Assembly (NCBI RefSeq): GCF_003384035.1
Contig: NZ_QQAK01000011.1
Location: forward strand, 406,578 to 470,577
Length of the DNA stretch: 64,000 nt
Direction: 5' to 3'
Source: Sporosarcina sp. BI001-red
GTDB lineage: Bacteria; Bacillota; Bacilli; Bacillales_A; Planococcaceae
The translations under genes and the position numbers were made by a program. Below are positions 43,314-53,377 of the stretch, piece after piece (within the stretch, counting starts at the first letter, position 1; each line of letters starts with the position of its first letter). The notes under the pieces were generated by a model that did not search any database, had not been told where the DNA came from, and saw only the letters and a list, made by a program, of their open reading frames with translations.

Positions 43314-44156
43314 TCAATCATTCAGTAAATCAAGTATCCGTTCAAAGTCTTCTTCGGAGAAAAATTCAATTTCAATTTTCCCTTTATTTTTCGTCTTTTT
43401 AATAGATACATTTGTGCCAAAGTGTTCACGTAACGTTGTCTCCTGTTCAGCGAGAAACAAATCTTTCTTTTCTTTCTTCTTATTTGTTTCACGTGAAACA
43501 TGTTCATTTAATTTTTGTACTAGCGCTTCCAATTGACGAACATTCAAGCCTTCTTTCATCGTCTTTTCAGCAATAATACTAATTTGTTCCTTTTTACGCA
43601 AACCAAGTAGCGTACGCCCATGGCCCATCGACAACTTCCCTTCCGTAATATCTTTACGGACCTTTTCAGGGAGTGCCAATAAACGAATGTGATTGGCTAT
43701 ATGAGGACGGCTCTTTCCTAAGCGAAATGCAAGTTGTTCTTGTGTAAGCGCCAAACTATCCATTAAGTTTTGGTAGGCTTCCGCCTCTTCAATCGGTGAT
43801 AAGTCTTCACGCTGAAGATTTTCTAGGATTGCGAGTTCCATTGACTCGGTATCTGTAAGCTGGCGAACGACTGCGGGAATTTCACTCAATCCGGCAAGCC
43901 TTGCCGCTCTGAATCGACGCTCTCCTACTACAATTTCATGTGCAGATCCGACTTTACGTAAAATGATGGGTTGCAAAACGCCATGCTCTTTAATGGAAGC
44001 ACTGAGTTCTTGAATCGCCGCCTCATCAAAGCGTTTCCTCGGCTGAAATGGATTTACAGTAATACTTTTAAGATTAATTTGCTCTATTGATTCTGCTTTT
44101 ACTAGCGACTCCCCTGGAAACAATGCATTAATTCCCTTACCAAGACCTTTAGCCAT
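43314..44156 (-). CDS. spo0J: Chromosome partitioning protein ParB (Spo0J)
   Basis: CTP-dependent DNA clamp of 280 residues that loads at parS. N-terminal ParB/Srx domain with GERRFRAAR (CTP pocket) and ILENLQREDLSPIEEA, HTH (LTQEQLAFRLGKSRPHIANHIRLL), and C-terminal dimer domain. A perfect parS lies inside the gene at 43485-43500. Overlaps soj by eight bases. Confidence 0.96.
   Translation of the reverse strand: MAKGLGKGINALFPGESLVKAESIEQINLKSITVNPFQPRKRFDEAAIQELSASIKEHGVLQPIILRKVGSAHEIVVGERRFRAARLAGLSEIPAVVRQLTDTESMELAILENLQREDLSPIEEAEAYQNLMDSLALTQEQLAFRLGKSRPHIANHIRLLALPEKVRKDITEGKLSMGHGRTLLGLRKKEQISIIAEKTMKEGLNVRQLEALVQKLNEHVSRETNKKKEKKDLFLAEQETTLREHFGTNVSIKKTKNKGKIEIEFFSEEDFERILDLLND
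43485..43500. promoter_or_regulatory. parS site 1 (perfect)
   Basis: TGTTTCACGTGAAACA, the exact consensus palindrome, within spo0J as in Bacillus subtilis. Centromere where Spo0J loads and recruits SMC. Confidence 0.95.
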
Positions 44157-44910
44157 TGTGAACCACTTCCTTTGCCAGCTCTAAGTAAACTTCCGCCCCA
44201 CGTGAACGTGCATCATATAAAATAATTGGTTCACCATGACTCGGTGCTTCACTCAACCTTACATTTCGTGGAATAATCGATTTGTATACTTTGTCTTGGA
44301 AGTATTTCTTTACTTCATCAATAACTTGAATTCCTAAATTCGTACGCGCATCAAACATCGTGAGTAACACACCATCAATCACAAGGTTTTCGTTCAAGTG
44401 CTTTTGTACAAGACGAATCGTACTGAGTAACTGGCTTAATCCTTCTAGCGCATAATACTCACATTGTACTGGAATGATAATGGAGTCTGACGCAGTCAGT
44501 GCATTAATCGTTAACAACCCTAACGAAGGCGGACAGTCAATAATAATGTAATCGTATTTAGCCTTCACTTCTTGGATGGCATGTTTCATGCGAACTTCCC
44601 TTGAAATAGTTGATACTAATTCAATTTCAGCTCCTGCCAATGAAATCGTTGCGGGTATGCAATCCAATAGTGGTACTTTAGTCGGCAAAATCACGTCTTT
44701 CATTGGAACGTCATCGATTAGGATGTCATAAATACAATTTTGGACGTCTCCTTTGTTTATACCTACCCCACTTGTTGCATTTCCCTGTGGATCTGTATCA
44801 ATTAACAATACCTTTTTTCCAATATGTGCAAGACAGGCGCTGAGGTTTACCGAGGTAGTTGTCTTTCCAACGCCGCCTTTTTGATTGGCTATTGCGATAA
44901 TTCTTCCCAA
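44149..44910 (-). CDS. soj: Chromosome partitioning ATPase ParA (Soj)
   Basis: Deviant-Walker ATPase of 253 residues: KGGVGKTTTSVNL (10-22), DTDPQGNAT, YDYIIIDCPPSLG. Works with Spo0J in segregation and as a switch on DnaA: monomer inhibits and dimer activates initiation. Confidence 0.96.
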   Translation of the reverse strand: MGRIIAIANQKGGVGKTTTSVNLSACLAHIGKKVLLIDTDPQGNATSGVGINKGDVQNCIYDILIDDVPMKDVILPTKVPLLDCIPATISLAGAEIELVSTISREVRMKHAIQEVKAKYDYIIIDCPPSLGLLTINALTASDSIIIPVQCEYYALEGLSQLLSTIRLVQKHLNENLVIDGVLLTMFDARTNLGIQVIDEVKKYFQDKVYKSIIPRNVRLSEAPSHGEPIILYDARSRGAEVYLELAKEVVHNG

Positions 44911-45012
44911 ACGAGCACCTGCTTTCTTCCATACATGCTGTTCGTTCCTTGCATACGTGTTCTATCTATCAGTTTACCAAAAAAGCTTTACAAATGGTAC
45001 GAATAACATAGC

Positions 45013-45041
45013 AAAAACTCTTGCCAACTGAAAGCAAGAGT
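45013..45041 (-). terminator. Terminator of noc
   Basis: Leftward: ACTCTTG with CAAGAGT around a short loop, then TTTTTGC; it lies 16 bases after the noc stop. Confidence 0.82.
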
Positions 45042-45056
45042 CATTTTACACGAGCT

Positions 45057-45920
45057 TCATTTAGATTTCGGAATTTTCACCGTAAATGTGTAATAGTCCT
45101 CAGAGTCTTCCTCTTCGGTTGTTAGGTCAATTCCACTCTTAGTTACCATCGTTAGCGATTGACGAATCGTATTGACTGCTATGCGGACGTCTTTACTCAC
45201 TGATTTCCTACGTGGAGCTTTCCTTTTTTCTTTTGGCTCAGGAGGTGTTAATATTTCTTTGATTCTTGCTTCTAATTGTTTGACGTTGAGCCCATCTTCT
45301 ATCGCTTCCTGAAATACTTGTTTCTGAAGTTCAGGATCTTTTAAGACAATAAGTGCACGAGCATGACGTTCAGATATCTCTTTCGACAATATTGCTTGTT
45401 TAATTTCCTCGGGTAATTTCAGTAACCTCATTTTGTTCGCAATAGTTGATTGGCCTTTTCCTAAGCGTTGAGCTAATGCTTCTTGCGTCAGTGCATGAAG
45501 CTCCAACAACATTTCATACGCATATGCTTCTTCAATTGCAGTAAGTTCTTCTCGTTGTAAGTTTTCAATCAGGGCTATAGAAGCTGTTTCTTTGTCATCC
45601 AAGTTACGGACAATTGCAGGAACTTCTTCCCATCCAAGCTTTTTCATTGCTCGGTAACGTCGCTCCCCAGCAATAATTTCATAAGAATCTTCTTCAGTCT
45701 GTCGTATTACGATTGGCTGGATGATCCCGTGCGTATGAATCGTACGAGCCAGCTCCTCGATTTTCTCTTCAGAGAAGATGGTGCGCGGTTGAAAACGATT
45801 CGGCTTAATACGATCGATTTGAATTTGTTCTATGGACTCGTTCATCATAGGCTCCGCATCTTCTATTGGGGGGAGTTCTTTTTCTCCATTCCCAAAAAAA
45901 CGTGAGAACGTATTTTTCAT
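45057..45920 (-). CDS. noc: Nucleoid occlusion protein
   Basis: ParB paralogue of 287 residues that binds Nbs sites and stops FtsZ assembling over DNA. N-terminal membrane-targeting amphipathic stretch [12 protein letters not shown] pocket [10 protein letters not shown] and [18 protein letters not shown] ([24 protein letters not shown]). The ATG at 45920 gives this amphipathic start; a longer frame adds 14 residues. Confidence 0.94.
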   Translation of the reverse strand: MKNTFSRFFGNGEKELPPIEDAEPMMNESIEQIQIDRIKPNRFQPRTIFSEEKIEELARTIHTHGIIQPIVIRQTEEDSYEIIAGERRYRAMKKLGWEEVPAIVRNLDDKETASIALIENLQREELTAIEEAYAYEMLLELHALTQEALAQRLGKGQSTIANKMRLLKLPEEIKQAILSKEISERHARALIVLKDPELQKQVFQEAIEDGLNVKQLEARIKEILTPPEPKEKRKAPRRKSVSKDVRIAVNTIRQSLTMVTKSGIDLTTEEEDSEDYYTFTVKIPKSK

Positions 45921-46119
45921 TCCAGACACCACCTTTTTAAGACTATCCTCTGTTGTGAACACGCTCAGTAGCTGCAGAGAGGATGATTTCCTTCCATCAT
46001 TCGTTCCATTTATTTATCAATTGAAACGTTTTGACGGCAGTTCACTTCGTTTGAAATGGACTGAAAACCTATGTAAGAAAGAGAGCAATACTTTCACTCT
46101 CCTTCTTTCTGACCTACAA

Positions 46120-46135
46120 TGTTCCACGTGAAACA
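46120..46135. promoter_or_regulatory. parS site 2 (one mismatch)
   Basis: TGTTCCACGTGAAACA, one base from the perfect site at a position known to vary. It lies just after the rsmG stop, between rsmG and noc. Confidence 0.88.
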
Positions 46136-46137
46136 GT

Positions 46138-46854
46138 TCAACAGATTGGCGTCTTATTTGGCATGCCCGGTTTTCGTGGATACTTTTTAGGCGTTTTTTT
46201 AACCTTCGAAAAAACAAATACTGTTCGTTCACTCTCTTCGAGTGGAAGAAAGAATGTATGTTTATCTTCTAACACAACGCCAAGAGTTTCAAGTGCTTTT
46301 TTTGCATCAGACATTTCGTCAGCTGCAGCAGCACCTTTCATAGCGATAAAGCGTCCCTCTACTTTCAGTGCTGGAACACATAACTCCGCTAAGACACTAA
46401 GCCTTGCAACTGCCCGTGCTGTTACGATATCAAATTGTTCTCGATATAATGGGTTTTGTCCAAAGTCCTCAGCACGTGCATGGACGAACCGAACATTTTT
46501 CAATTCCAACTTTTCTGATAGTTCATTCAGAAAATTAATACGTTTATTTAATGAATCCACAATTGTTACATGCAGGTTCGGGAAGCAAATCTTCAACGGT
46601 ATACTTGGGAAACCTGCACCAGCTCCTACATCACAAAGTGTAAGCTCCTGTGTCAAATCCGTGAAAAAAGCTGCGGAAATTGAATCATAAAAATGTTTAA
46701 GATAAACAGACGGTGCATCGGTAATCGCCGTCAAGTTCATCTTTTCATTCCATTCTACTAGCAGTTTGAAATACAGATTAAACTGAGCAACTTGCTGCTC
46801 ATTAAGGGATATTCCCTTTTCCTGCAGAGCTTCTATAAATTGTTCTTCGTTCAA
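46138..46854 (-). CDS. rsmG: 16S rRNA (guanine-527 N7) methyltransferase
   Basis: SAM-dependent methyltransferase of 238 residues: SAM site [27 protein letters not shown] and [12 protein letters not shown]. Methylates G527 of 16S rRNA; loss gives low-level streptomycin resistance in relatives. Confidence 0.95.
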   Translation of the reverse strand: MNEEQFIEALQEKGISLNEQQVAQFNLYFKLLVEWNEKMNLTAITDAPSVYLKHFYDSISAAFFTDLTQELTLCDVGAGAGFPSIPLKICFPNLHVTIVDSLNKRINFLNELSEKLELKNVRFVHARAEDFGQNPLYREQFDIVTARAVARLSVLAELCVPALKVEGRFIAMKGAAAADEMSDAKKALETLGVVLEDKHTFFLPLEESERTVFVFSKVKKTPKKYPRKPGMPNKTPIC

Positions 46855-46869
46855 TGAAATCCACCTTTC

Positions 46870-46905
46870 AAAAAAGCTAATACGGACTTGATATCCGTAT
46901 TAGCT
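46870..46905 (-). terminator. Terminator between mnmG and rsmG
   Basis: AGCTAATACGGAT with its complement, 5-base loop, then TTTTTT; 5 bases after the mnmG stop. rsmG must get read-through or its own promoter. Confidence 0.88.
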
Positions 46906-46909
46906 GGGG

Positions 46910-48799
46910 TTAGCCGGATATTTTAGCGATTTTACCTTGTTCAATGTAAACAAGAAGAATAGAAATGTCTGCTGGATTCACTCCTGAAATTCTAGAAGCT
47001 TGTGCAATGGACAATGGACGTACATCACTTAGATTCGCTCTTGCTTCTTTAGCAAGTCCAGTAATTGCGTGATAGTCAATGCCTTCTGGAATTTTCTTGT
47101 TCTCCATCTTCTTCATGCGATTCACTTGTTGCATCGCTTTTTCAATGTAACCTTCGTACTTGATTGAAATTTCAACTTGTTCTGCTACTTCCGGTGTACA
47201 AGGTGTTTCTTGAGGAATGACTTTACTGATTTCCTCATATTTCATCTCCGGACGTTTCAGCAAATCGGCTGCTTTCATTGGCTCGCGTAGAGGTGTTCCC
47301 CCTGCGGCCTCAATGATTGCTTGGACTGCTTCTTCCGGCTTCACGGATACCTTCCGTAACCGTTCAATTTCTTCTTCAATTTGTTGTTTTTTCACTAAGA
47401 ATTTCGCATAACGATCTTCAGAAATCATTCCAAGTGTATGGCCAATTTCAGTGAGACGTAAATCCGCATTGTCATGGCGTAGCAATAGGCGGTATTCTGC
47501 GCGTGATGTGAGTAGACGATACGGCTCGCTCGTTCCTTTTGTTACGAGGTCATCGATTAGGACACCGATGTAAGCATCCGCACGTCCAAGAACCACTTCT
47601 TCTTTTCCTAGTACATGACTTGCAGCACTAATGCCCGCCATGATTCCTTGCGCAGCAGCTTCTTCATATCCGGATGTTCCATTTAATTGACCTGCTGTAT
47701 ACAAATTCTTGATTTTTTTCGTCTCTAGTGTTGGCCATAACTGTGTAGGTACGATTGCATCATACTCGATCGCATAACCTGCACGTAGCATTTGAGCTTT
47801 TTCTAGCCCTGGGACACTCTCAATCATTTTACGTTGGACATGCTCAGGTAAACTTGTAGATAATCCTTGGACGTACATCTCGCGTGTATTCCGTCCTTCT
47901 GGCTCAAGGAAAATTTGATGCCTAGACTTATCTGCAAAGCGGACAATTTTATCCTCAATTGATGGACAGTAGCTTGGCCCTTTACCTTTGATGACACCTG
48001 AATACATTGGCGATAAATGAAGATTTTCATTAATAAGTTGATGGGTTAACGGTGATGTATATGTTAACCAACACGGTAGCTGATCTGTTATGAATTCAGT
48101 AGTTTCGAAACTGAATGCACGCGGTGTATCATCGCCAGGTTGAATTTCAGTCTTGCTATAATCAACCGTATTGCTATTCACACGCGGAGGGGTTCCAGTC
48201 TTAAATCGGACCGTATCGAAGCCAAGTTCTCGAAGACTATCCGCCAATTTGATAGAAGGCATCTGGTTATTTGGACCACTAGAGTATTTCAAGTCCCCGA
48301 TAATGACTTCTCCCCGTAAAAACGTCCCTGTTGTAACAATAACTGTTTTTGCACGGTAGATGGCTCCAATTTGGGTAAGCACACCCTTTACTTCTCCGTC
48401 TTCCACAATCAATTCTTCTACCACACCTTGGTGAAGAGACAAATTCTCCTCGTCTTCTAGCATACGTTTCATCTCTTGCTGATAAAGGACTTTGTCTGCT
48501 TGAGCTCGAAGTGCGCGCACTGCAGGACCTTTCCCTGTATTTAACATCCTCATCTGAATGTGTGTTTTGTCGATTACTTTACCCATCGCTCCGCCAAGTG
48601 CATCAATCTCCCGGACAACAATCCCTTTAGCAGGACCTCCGAGTGATGGATTACAAGGCATGAAGGCAATCATATCCAAGTTCATGGTAAGTACGAGCGT
48701 ACTCGCCCCCATTTTTGCTGATGCATATGCTGCTTCTACGCCTGCATGACCGGCGCCGATTACGATAACATCGAACGTGCCTGCTTCAAATTGTGGCAT
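46910..48799 (-). CDS. mnmG: tRNA uridine-34 carboxymethylaminomethyl-modifying enzyme, FAD subunit
   Basis: FAD protein of 629 residues (GidA) acting with MnmE on U34 of tRNAs. FAD site [12 protein letters not shown] (11-22), [24 protein letters not shown], and the MnmG C-terminal helical domain. Full length. Confidence 0.96.
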   Translation of the reverse strand: MPQFEAGTFDVIVIGAGHAGVEAAYASAKMGASTLVLTMNLDMIAFMPCNPSLGGPAKGIVVREIDALGGAMGKVIDKTHIQMRMLNTGKGPAVRALRAQADKVLYQQEMKRMLEDEENLSLHQGVVEELIVEDGEVKGVLTQIGAIYRAKTVIVTTGTFLRGEVIIGDLKYSSGPNNQMPSIKLADSLRELGFDTVRFKTGTPPRVNSNTVDYSKTEIQPGDDTPRAFSFETTEFITDQLPCWLTYTSPLTHQLINENLHLSPMYSGVIKGKGPSYCPSIEDKIVRFADKSRHQIFLEPEGRNTREMYVQGLSTSLPEHVQRKMIESVPGLEKAQMLRAGYAIEYDAIVPTQLWPTLETKKIKNLYTAGQLNGTSGYEEAAAQGIMAGISAASHVLGKEEVVLGRADAYIGVLIDDLVTKGTSEPYRLLTSRAEYRLLLRHDNADLRLTEIGHTLGMISEDRYAKFLVKKQQIEEEIERLRKVSVKPEEAVQAIIEAAGGTPLREPMKAADLLKRPEMKYEEISKVIPQETPCTPEVAEQVEISIKYEGYIEKAMQQVNRMKKMENKKIPEGIDYHAITGLAKEARANLSDVRPLSIAQASRISGVNPADISILLVYIEQGKIAKISG

Positions 48800-48855
48800 G
48801 CTCGTTCATCCTTCCTATATGTGAATCACATGGCTGTAACCATGCGTTCAATTGA

Positions 48856-50241
48856 TTATTTCCCGAGGCAAAACTGAGAGAATAGCTGGGTAATGAGACT
48901 ATCTTGAACGGTATCTCCAACAATTTCACCGAGTAGTTCCCACGTACGTGTAATATCGATTTGAATCATATCAATTGGAACACGTGCTTCTGCTGCTTGA
49001 ATAGCATCTTCAATAGACGTTTTCGCTTGATGCAGCAAAGCAATATGGCGCTCATTTGAAACATAAGTCGGATCTTCCGCTTCGATGCCCCCACCGAAAA
49101 ATAGACCGGCGATTGTTTCTTCCAGCTCATCTACCCCTTCGTCTTGAAGGATAGATGTAGTTATGACGTGCTTTTGACCCGCCAGTTGGTTGACGGACTC
49201 TATATTAATTCGCTGAGGAAGATCGGTCTTGTTAACGACAATAATTGCATCCATTGGACGAATTGTTTCAAGTAACCGTTCGTCTTCAGGTGACAAGGCT
49301 TCTGCACCATTTAACAGCAAAATCACGAGATCCGCTTCTTTTAGTACTTGTCGAGAACGTTCAACACCAATTCGTTCCACTAAATCTTCCGTTTCCCGAA
49401 TTCCCGCTGTATCGACCAATTTTAACGGTACGCCTTTTACGTTCACGTACTCTTCAATAATATCACGAGTTGTCCCCGCTATGTCAGTTACAATCGCTTT
49501 ATTTTCCTGGACAAGGCTGTTAAGTAAGGAAGATTTCCCTACGTTTGGCCGTCCAATAATAACTGTCGAAAGCCCTTCACGTAAAATTCTACCTTGAGAA
49601 GAGGTTGCAAGGAGACGAATAATCTCACTCCGCACCCACTCTCCCTTCTCAATCATTAGCGGAATGGTCATTTCTTCAACATCGTCATATTCTGGGTAAT
49701 CTATATTCACTTCGACTTGTGCAAGTGTTTCAAGAAGTGCCTGACGCAAATCGCCAATTAAACGAGATAATTTTCCGTCCATCTGATTCAGCGCAACATT
49801 CATAGCCCGATCGGTTTTCGCTCGTATTAAATCCATTACAGCTTCAGACTGAGACAAGTCAATCCGACCGTTTAAAAAGGCACGTTTCGTAAATTCACCG
49901 GGTTCAGCTAATCTTGCCCCGTACTGAAGTACAAGACGAAGCACTCGATTTACCGATACTAGTCCACCGTGACAATTTAGTTCAATTACATCTTCACGTG
50001 TAAACGTTTTTGGTGCCTTCATTAGAGAAACCATGATTTCCTCAACAGTTTCATCAGTTGATGGATCCACTAAGTGACCATAATGAATCGTATGGGAAGA
50101 TGAATCTACTAAACGTTTCCCTGACGGTGATCGGAACAGTCTGTCCGCAATTTCAACAGCTTCCTCTCCACTGATTCGGACTATCGCAATTGCTCCTTCT
50201 CCCATCGGCGTTGAAATTGCCGCTATTGTATCAAATTGCAC
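48856..50241 (-). CDS. mnmE: tRNA modification GTPase
   Basis: GTPase of 461 residues (TrmE): folate-binding domain ([23 protein letters not shown]), helical domain, G domain with [17 protein letters not shown] and NKTD, and the C-terminal catalytic CLGK. Partner of MnmG; 57 bases upstream of it, so one operon. Confidence 0.96.
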   Translation of the reverse strand: MQFDTIAAISTPMGEGAIAIVRISGEEAVEIADRLFRSPSGKRLVDSSSHTIHYGHLVDPSTDETVEEIMVSLMKAPKTFTREDVIELNCHGGLVSVNRVLRLVLQYGARLAEPGEFTKRAFLNGRIDLSQSEAVMDLIRAKTDRAMNVALNQMDGKLSRLIGDLRQALLETLAQVEVNIDYPEYDDVEEMTIPLMIEKGEWVRSEIIRLLATSSQGRILREGLSTVIIGRPNVGKSSLLNSLVQENKAIVTDIAGTTRDIIEEYVNVKGVPLKLVDTAGIRETEDLVERIGVERSRQVLKEADLVILLLNGAEALSPEDERLLETIRPMDAIIVVNKTDLPQRINIESVNQLAGQKHVITTSILQDEGVDELEETIAGLFFGGGIEAEDPTYVSNERHIALLHQAKTSIEDAIQAAEARVPIDMIQIDITRTWELLGEIVGDTVQDSLITQLFSQFCLGK

Positions 50242-50639
50242 GCTGACTCACCTTCCTATTTCTCGTTGTCCACATGTGTACAACTGTTTTTCCGGCGTAA
50301 CTATCTAACAGTAAATTTTATCACAAATCGGTCTGTTGTCCTAGCATGTGGAACGAAAAAATGTGGATAACTTGAAAACTTTGTGGCTGGCTCTTCTTTA
50401 ATGTCGAAACAACAGCATTTCTGTAAAGTAAATTTAAATAAAAGTTCATTATTTCTATTTGAAAGGGTTCAAGAAACTGGAAGTTTTACATGACTAATCG
50501 GGTTACAACTAATCGTGTTAAGGTGGTTTTACACGGGACAATTCCATAAAAGAGAATGCAGGAACTTAGGTTTTCAAAGTCATTTCAGAGATTTCTAGCT
50601 AAAAAACGCATAAAAAAAAGAGCTTTTCAGCCCTTTTTT
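50242..50639. other. Intergenic region between jag and mnmE
   Basis: About 400 bases without a gene. It contains one perfect reverse DnaA box (TGTGGATAA, 50362-50370), a 13-bp direct repeat with one mismatch (ACTAATCGGGTTA at 50493-50505 and ACTAATCGTGTTA at 50508-50520), and the jag terminator. Nothing coding is seen. Confidence 0.6.
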
Positions 50640-50640
50640 T
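50612..50640 (-). terminator. Terminator of the yidC-jag unit
   Basis: AAAAAAAGGGCT with AGCTCTTTTTTTT (one mismatch), 4-base loop, directly after the jag stop. Confidence 0.75.
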
Positions 50641-51446
50641 TAAACAATCGGTTCAATTACTAAGTAACGACGTGGATCTTTACCTTCGGAGTATGTTTCA
50701 ATGTCAAGCCGATCTGCTAATGCATGATGCAAGACCTTTCGTTCGTTTGAAGGCATAGGTTCCAACTGAACCTTTCTTCCACTCCGAATAGCTTTATCGG
50801 CCATTCGCTCTGCAAGTTGCTCAAGTGCCAGTTCACGACGAACTCTGTAATCTCCAACATCGACCCGAACTACTTTATAAGTTCCCGTGCCTTTGTTGGC
50901 AACTAATTGTGCTAATTGCTGCAATGCATTGAGTGTACTTCCTCTTTTACCAATTAAATATGCCGCTTTTTCACTTTCTAATTGAAAGCGGATGACCTTA
51001 CCATCAGTTTCGTAGCTAATTTGTAGGTCTTCCACGCCCATATCTCTTGCAATCTGAACGATATATTCACTGGTTTCTGCAATGATTTCATCGTCTGTCA
51101 AAGTGGATTCGGATAGATTTTTTGACTCTGCTTCTTCTATAGTATCTGGCTTTTCGACTTTTTCTACGATAAGTTCATTATCGGAAACTTGAACGGATGC
51201 CCGTTCTTTCGCAAGTTCCTCAACGACCTCTTCCTTAAAATCTAAGATCGATGAAGTACTTTGAACTGGCTCTTCGGGAATAGGTCGAACTACCACCTCG
51301 GCAAGTACTGCCCCGAAGCCAAGAAAACCTTTTTTCCCTTTGGTGATCACTTGGACATCGACTTGGTCCCGCAAAGTATTCAATTTCTCTAGCGCAGAGG
51401 CGATTGCGTCTTCAACGGTCTTACCAGTCTGTCTGATCTCACTCAT
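50640..51446 (-). CDS. jag: Jag/KhpB RNA-binding protein
   Basis: RNA-binding protein of 268 residues: N-terminal Jag_N domain (about 1-52, KGFLGFGA), long acidic linker (55-125), KH domain with AYLIGKRGSTLNALQQL, and R3H domain (NERKVLHHALADR). Follows yidC with a four-base overlap. KhpB-type proteins bind RNA with KhpA and affect division and wall synthesis. Confidence 0.93.
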   Translation of the reverse strand: MSEIRQTGKTVEDAIASALEKLNTLRDQVDVQVITKGKKGFLGFGAVLAEVVVRPIPEEPVQSTSSILDFKEEVVEELAKERASVQVSDNELIVEKVEKPDTIEEAESKNLSESTLTDDEIIAETSEYIVQIARDMGVEDLQISYETDGKVIRFQLESEKAAYLIGKRGSTLNALQQLAQLVANKGTGTYKVVRVDVGDYRVRRELALEQLAERMADKAIRSGRKVQLEPMPSNERKVLHHALADRLDIETYSEGKDPRRYLVIEPIV

Positions 51447-52225
51447 TTCCGCTTAGTTCCCCCTTTACCTTTAGGTTGCTCAACAACAACTTCTTTTTTC
51501 TTAAATGGTTTATAGATGAAGAAGTTCTGCACGATTGAGAATGTATTTCCGACAACCCAATACAACGCGAGTGCGGCAGGTAAAAATGATCCAAATATCA
51601 TAATGAAAAATGGCATAATATACATCATAATCTTCATCTGAGGATTATCCATTGCTGGTCCCGTACGTAATACGAAGAATTGCATAATCCCCGCAAAAAC
51701 AGCCAACGCAATACTTGGCGCAGCTAAATCGAACACGAGAAATTTACCTAGTGGAATTTCTGGTGTTGCATTCATACGGCTTATTGCATGATAGAAACCA
51801 ATCAATATCGGCATTTGAACAATTACAGGAAGACACCCAGCAACTGGATTTACTTTGTTTTCCGACATGACAGCTTGCATTTCTTCACGGTATTTCTCTT
51901 GTGTCACTGCATCTTTTGACTTGTATTTCTCTTTTAAAGCTTTCAGTTTTGGTTGAATTGCTTGCATTTGCTTTGAACTTTGAGTTTGCTTCAATGTTAG
52001 CGGCAATAAGATGAGACGAATGATAATCGTTACTGCGATAATTCCAAGTCCATATGTGCCAAGTAATTCTTTAAACGTTTCAATTAAGGAAACGAGTGGC
52101 CAAACAATATATTTGCTCCAAACACCTTCACTGGAAGCAGATATTGGATCTTTAAAATCTGAACAGCCCGCTAAAAAAACGGACACTGCTGTTAGCATGA
52201 ACAGCAACCCTGCCTTTTTCTTCAA
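51443..52225 (-). CDS. yidC: Membrane protein insertase YidC (SpoIIIJ type)
   Basis: Insertase of 260 residues: lipoprotein signal (LAGC, Cys21), five membrane segments including VTIIIRLILLPLTLKQTQSS with the conserved Arg in the groove, and VIVQMPILIGFYHAI. Position next to jag, rnpA and rpmH identifies SpoIIIJ, needed for forespore development in Bacillus. Confidence 0.95.
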   Translation of the reverse strand: MKKKAGLLFMLTAVSVFLAGCSDFKDPISASSEGVWSKYIVWPLVSLIETFKELLGTYGLGIIAVTIIIRLILLPLTLKQTQSSKQMQAIQPKLKALKEKYKSKDAVTQEKYREEMQAVMSENKVNPVAGCLPVIVQMPILIGFYHAISRMNATPEIPLGKFLVFDLAAPSIALAVFAGIMQFFVLRTGPAMDNPQMKIMMYIMPFFIMIFGSFLPAALALYWVVGNTFSIVQNFFIYKPFKKKEVVVEQPKGKGGTKRK

Positions 52226-52299
52226 TATAGTTCCCCCAAACCTTCATTCTTTTTCTAGTTATTCGTAGTGTCAGTGTATCACGAACGGTGATTTGAGTT

Positions 52300-52644
52300 C
52301 TACTTCTTCTTTAACACGCGTGCGATTCTTAACACATGCTGTAAACTCTTTTTTGTTTCATGGAAATCTAAATTGGCCGCCGGATGTCTGGCGATAATGA
52401 CATAATCTTGGTCTTGCCGAAGATCTTCTTTTATTTCTAAAAAGGCTTGCCGGATGCATCGCTTAATGCGATTACGCATGACAGCATTACCGATCTTTTT
52501 ACCGACTGAAAGTCCGATTCTAAAGCTTTGCTGGTTTTCAGCTTTACAAACGTATACAACAAATTGTCGGTTAGCGAATGACTTTCCTTGTTTAAAAACT
52601 CGCTGAAACTCTTCGTTCTTTTTAATGCGTTGTCTCTTTTTCAT
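52300..52644 (-). CDS. rnpA: Ribonuclease P protein component
   Basis: Basic protein of 114 residues with [21 protein letters not shown] and [12 protein letters not shown], the RNA-binding signature. Pairs with the rnpB RNA for tRNA 5' processing. Confidence 0.96.
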   Translation of the reverse strand: MKKRQRIKKNEEFQRVFKQGKSFANRQFVVYVCKAENQQSFRIGLSVGKKIGNAVMRNRIKRCIRQAFLEIKEDLRQDQDYVIIARHPAANLDFHETKKSLQHVLRIARVLKKK

Positions 52645-52694
52645 TTGGCACCTGCTCCATCACGTGGGTTGTAGTAATAATGTGACTTTGACAT

Positions 52695-52723
52695 AAAAAA
52701 AAACCACTGAATATGTCAGTGGC
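52695..52723 (-). terminator. Terminator or attenuator between rpmH and rnpA
   Basis: CCACTGA with TCAGTGG, 5-base loop, followed by nine T's in the leftward direction. It lies directly after the rpmH stop, so rnpA is expressed only by read-through or from its own promoter. Confidence 0.85.
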
Positions 52724-52858
52724 TTACGCTGAAAGAACTTTTCTTCCTTTTCTGCGACGGGCTGCAAGGACTCTGCGTCCGTTTTTCGAGCTCATACGTG
52801 CACGGAAGCCGTGGACTTTTGCGCGTTTACGTGTATTTGGTTGGAATGTACGTTTCAT
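52724..52858 (-). CDS. rpmH: 50S ribosomal protein L34
   Basis: Protein of 44 residues: [19 protein letters not shown], then [19 protein letters not shown], the invariant L34 pattern. AGGAGG lies just upstream. First gene on the left side of oriC. Confidence 0.97.
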   Translation of the reverse strand: MKRTFQPNTRKRAKVHGFRARMSSKNGRRVLAARRRKGRKVLSA

Positions 52859-53018
52859 ATTAGAAGACACCTCCTGCTTTACTGACTCAATTACATGTTA
52901 CATATAACAGTCTTGACAAGTATAGCTGTCTGAAAGAACAATGTCAAACGGTTTTTCTATCAACAACTGCGTTCTACCTAATGATTTGGTTTTACTTTGC
53001 AATCGTCATCGATATTAG

Positions 53019-53335
53019 TTATCCACAACTTCTTCCCCAAACGAATTTTTGTTCTGTGGATCTTTCCCTTTCTGATTTTTTCAAATATCAACATTTGTCG
53101 ACAGCTTTTTCACATATCCCTCCTTGTGGATAACAATCCTGTCCACATTTGCCGGCAATGTGCATAACTCATGCAATCCCTTGCGATGAAAGAGAATTGC
53201 TGATACAATGAGAAAGATTTTGCTGTGTATATAATTTCATACGTTTACTCTTATCCACAATTGTTAATAAGTTGTGGATAATTTTTTCAACAACTTTGAA
53301 TAATAGTTACCCACAAGCATGGAAACTGTGTATAA
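53019..53335. other. oriC, upstream DnaA-box region
   Basis: Between rpmH and dnaA. Perfect boxes: TTATCCACA at 53019-53027 and 53251-53259 and TGTGGATAA at 53125-53133 and 53273-53281. One-mismatch boxes: TGTGCATAA at 53159-53167, TTACCCACA at 53307-53315 and TGTGTATAA at 53327-53335. The last two overlap the dnaA promoter region, as expected for autorepression. Together with the region after dnaA this is a bipartite origin. Confidence 0.92.
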
Positions 53336-53370
53336 TACATACTTCCGGGTTTAGTTCGGCAAAAAGGAGG
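53331..53370 (+). promoter_or_regulatory. dnaA -10 region and Shine-Dalgarno
   Basis: TATAAT at 53331-53336 overlaps a DnaA box; its -35 is weak. AAGGAGG at 53364-53370 lies seven bases before the GTG start of dnaA. Confidence 0.6.
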
Positions 53371-53377
53371 TTCACTT

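Noticed and set aside
46903..46920. Possible small gene between rsmG and mnmG
   Set aside because: The 55-base gap is filled by a terminator hairpin.
48850..48866. Noc-like site at the mnmE end (TTATTTCCCGAGGCAAA)
   Set aside because: Three or more mismatches in the 14-base core.
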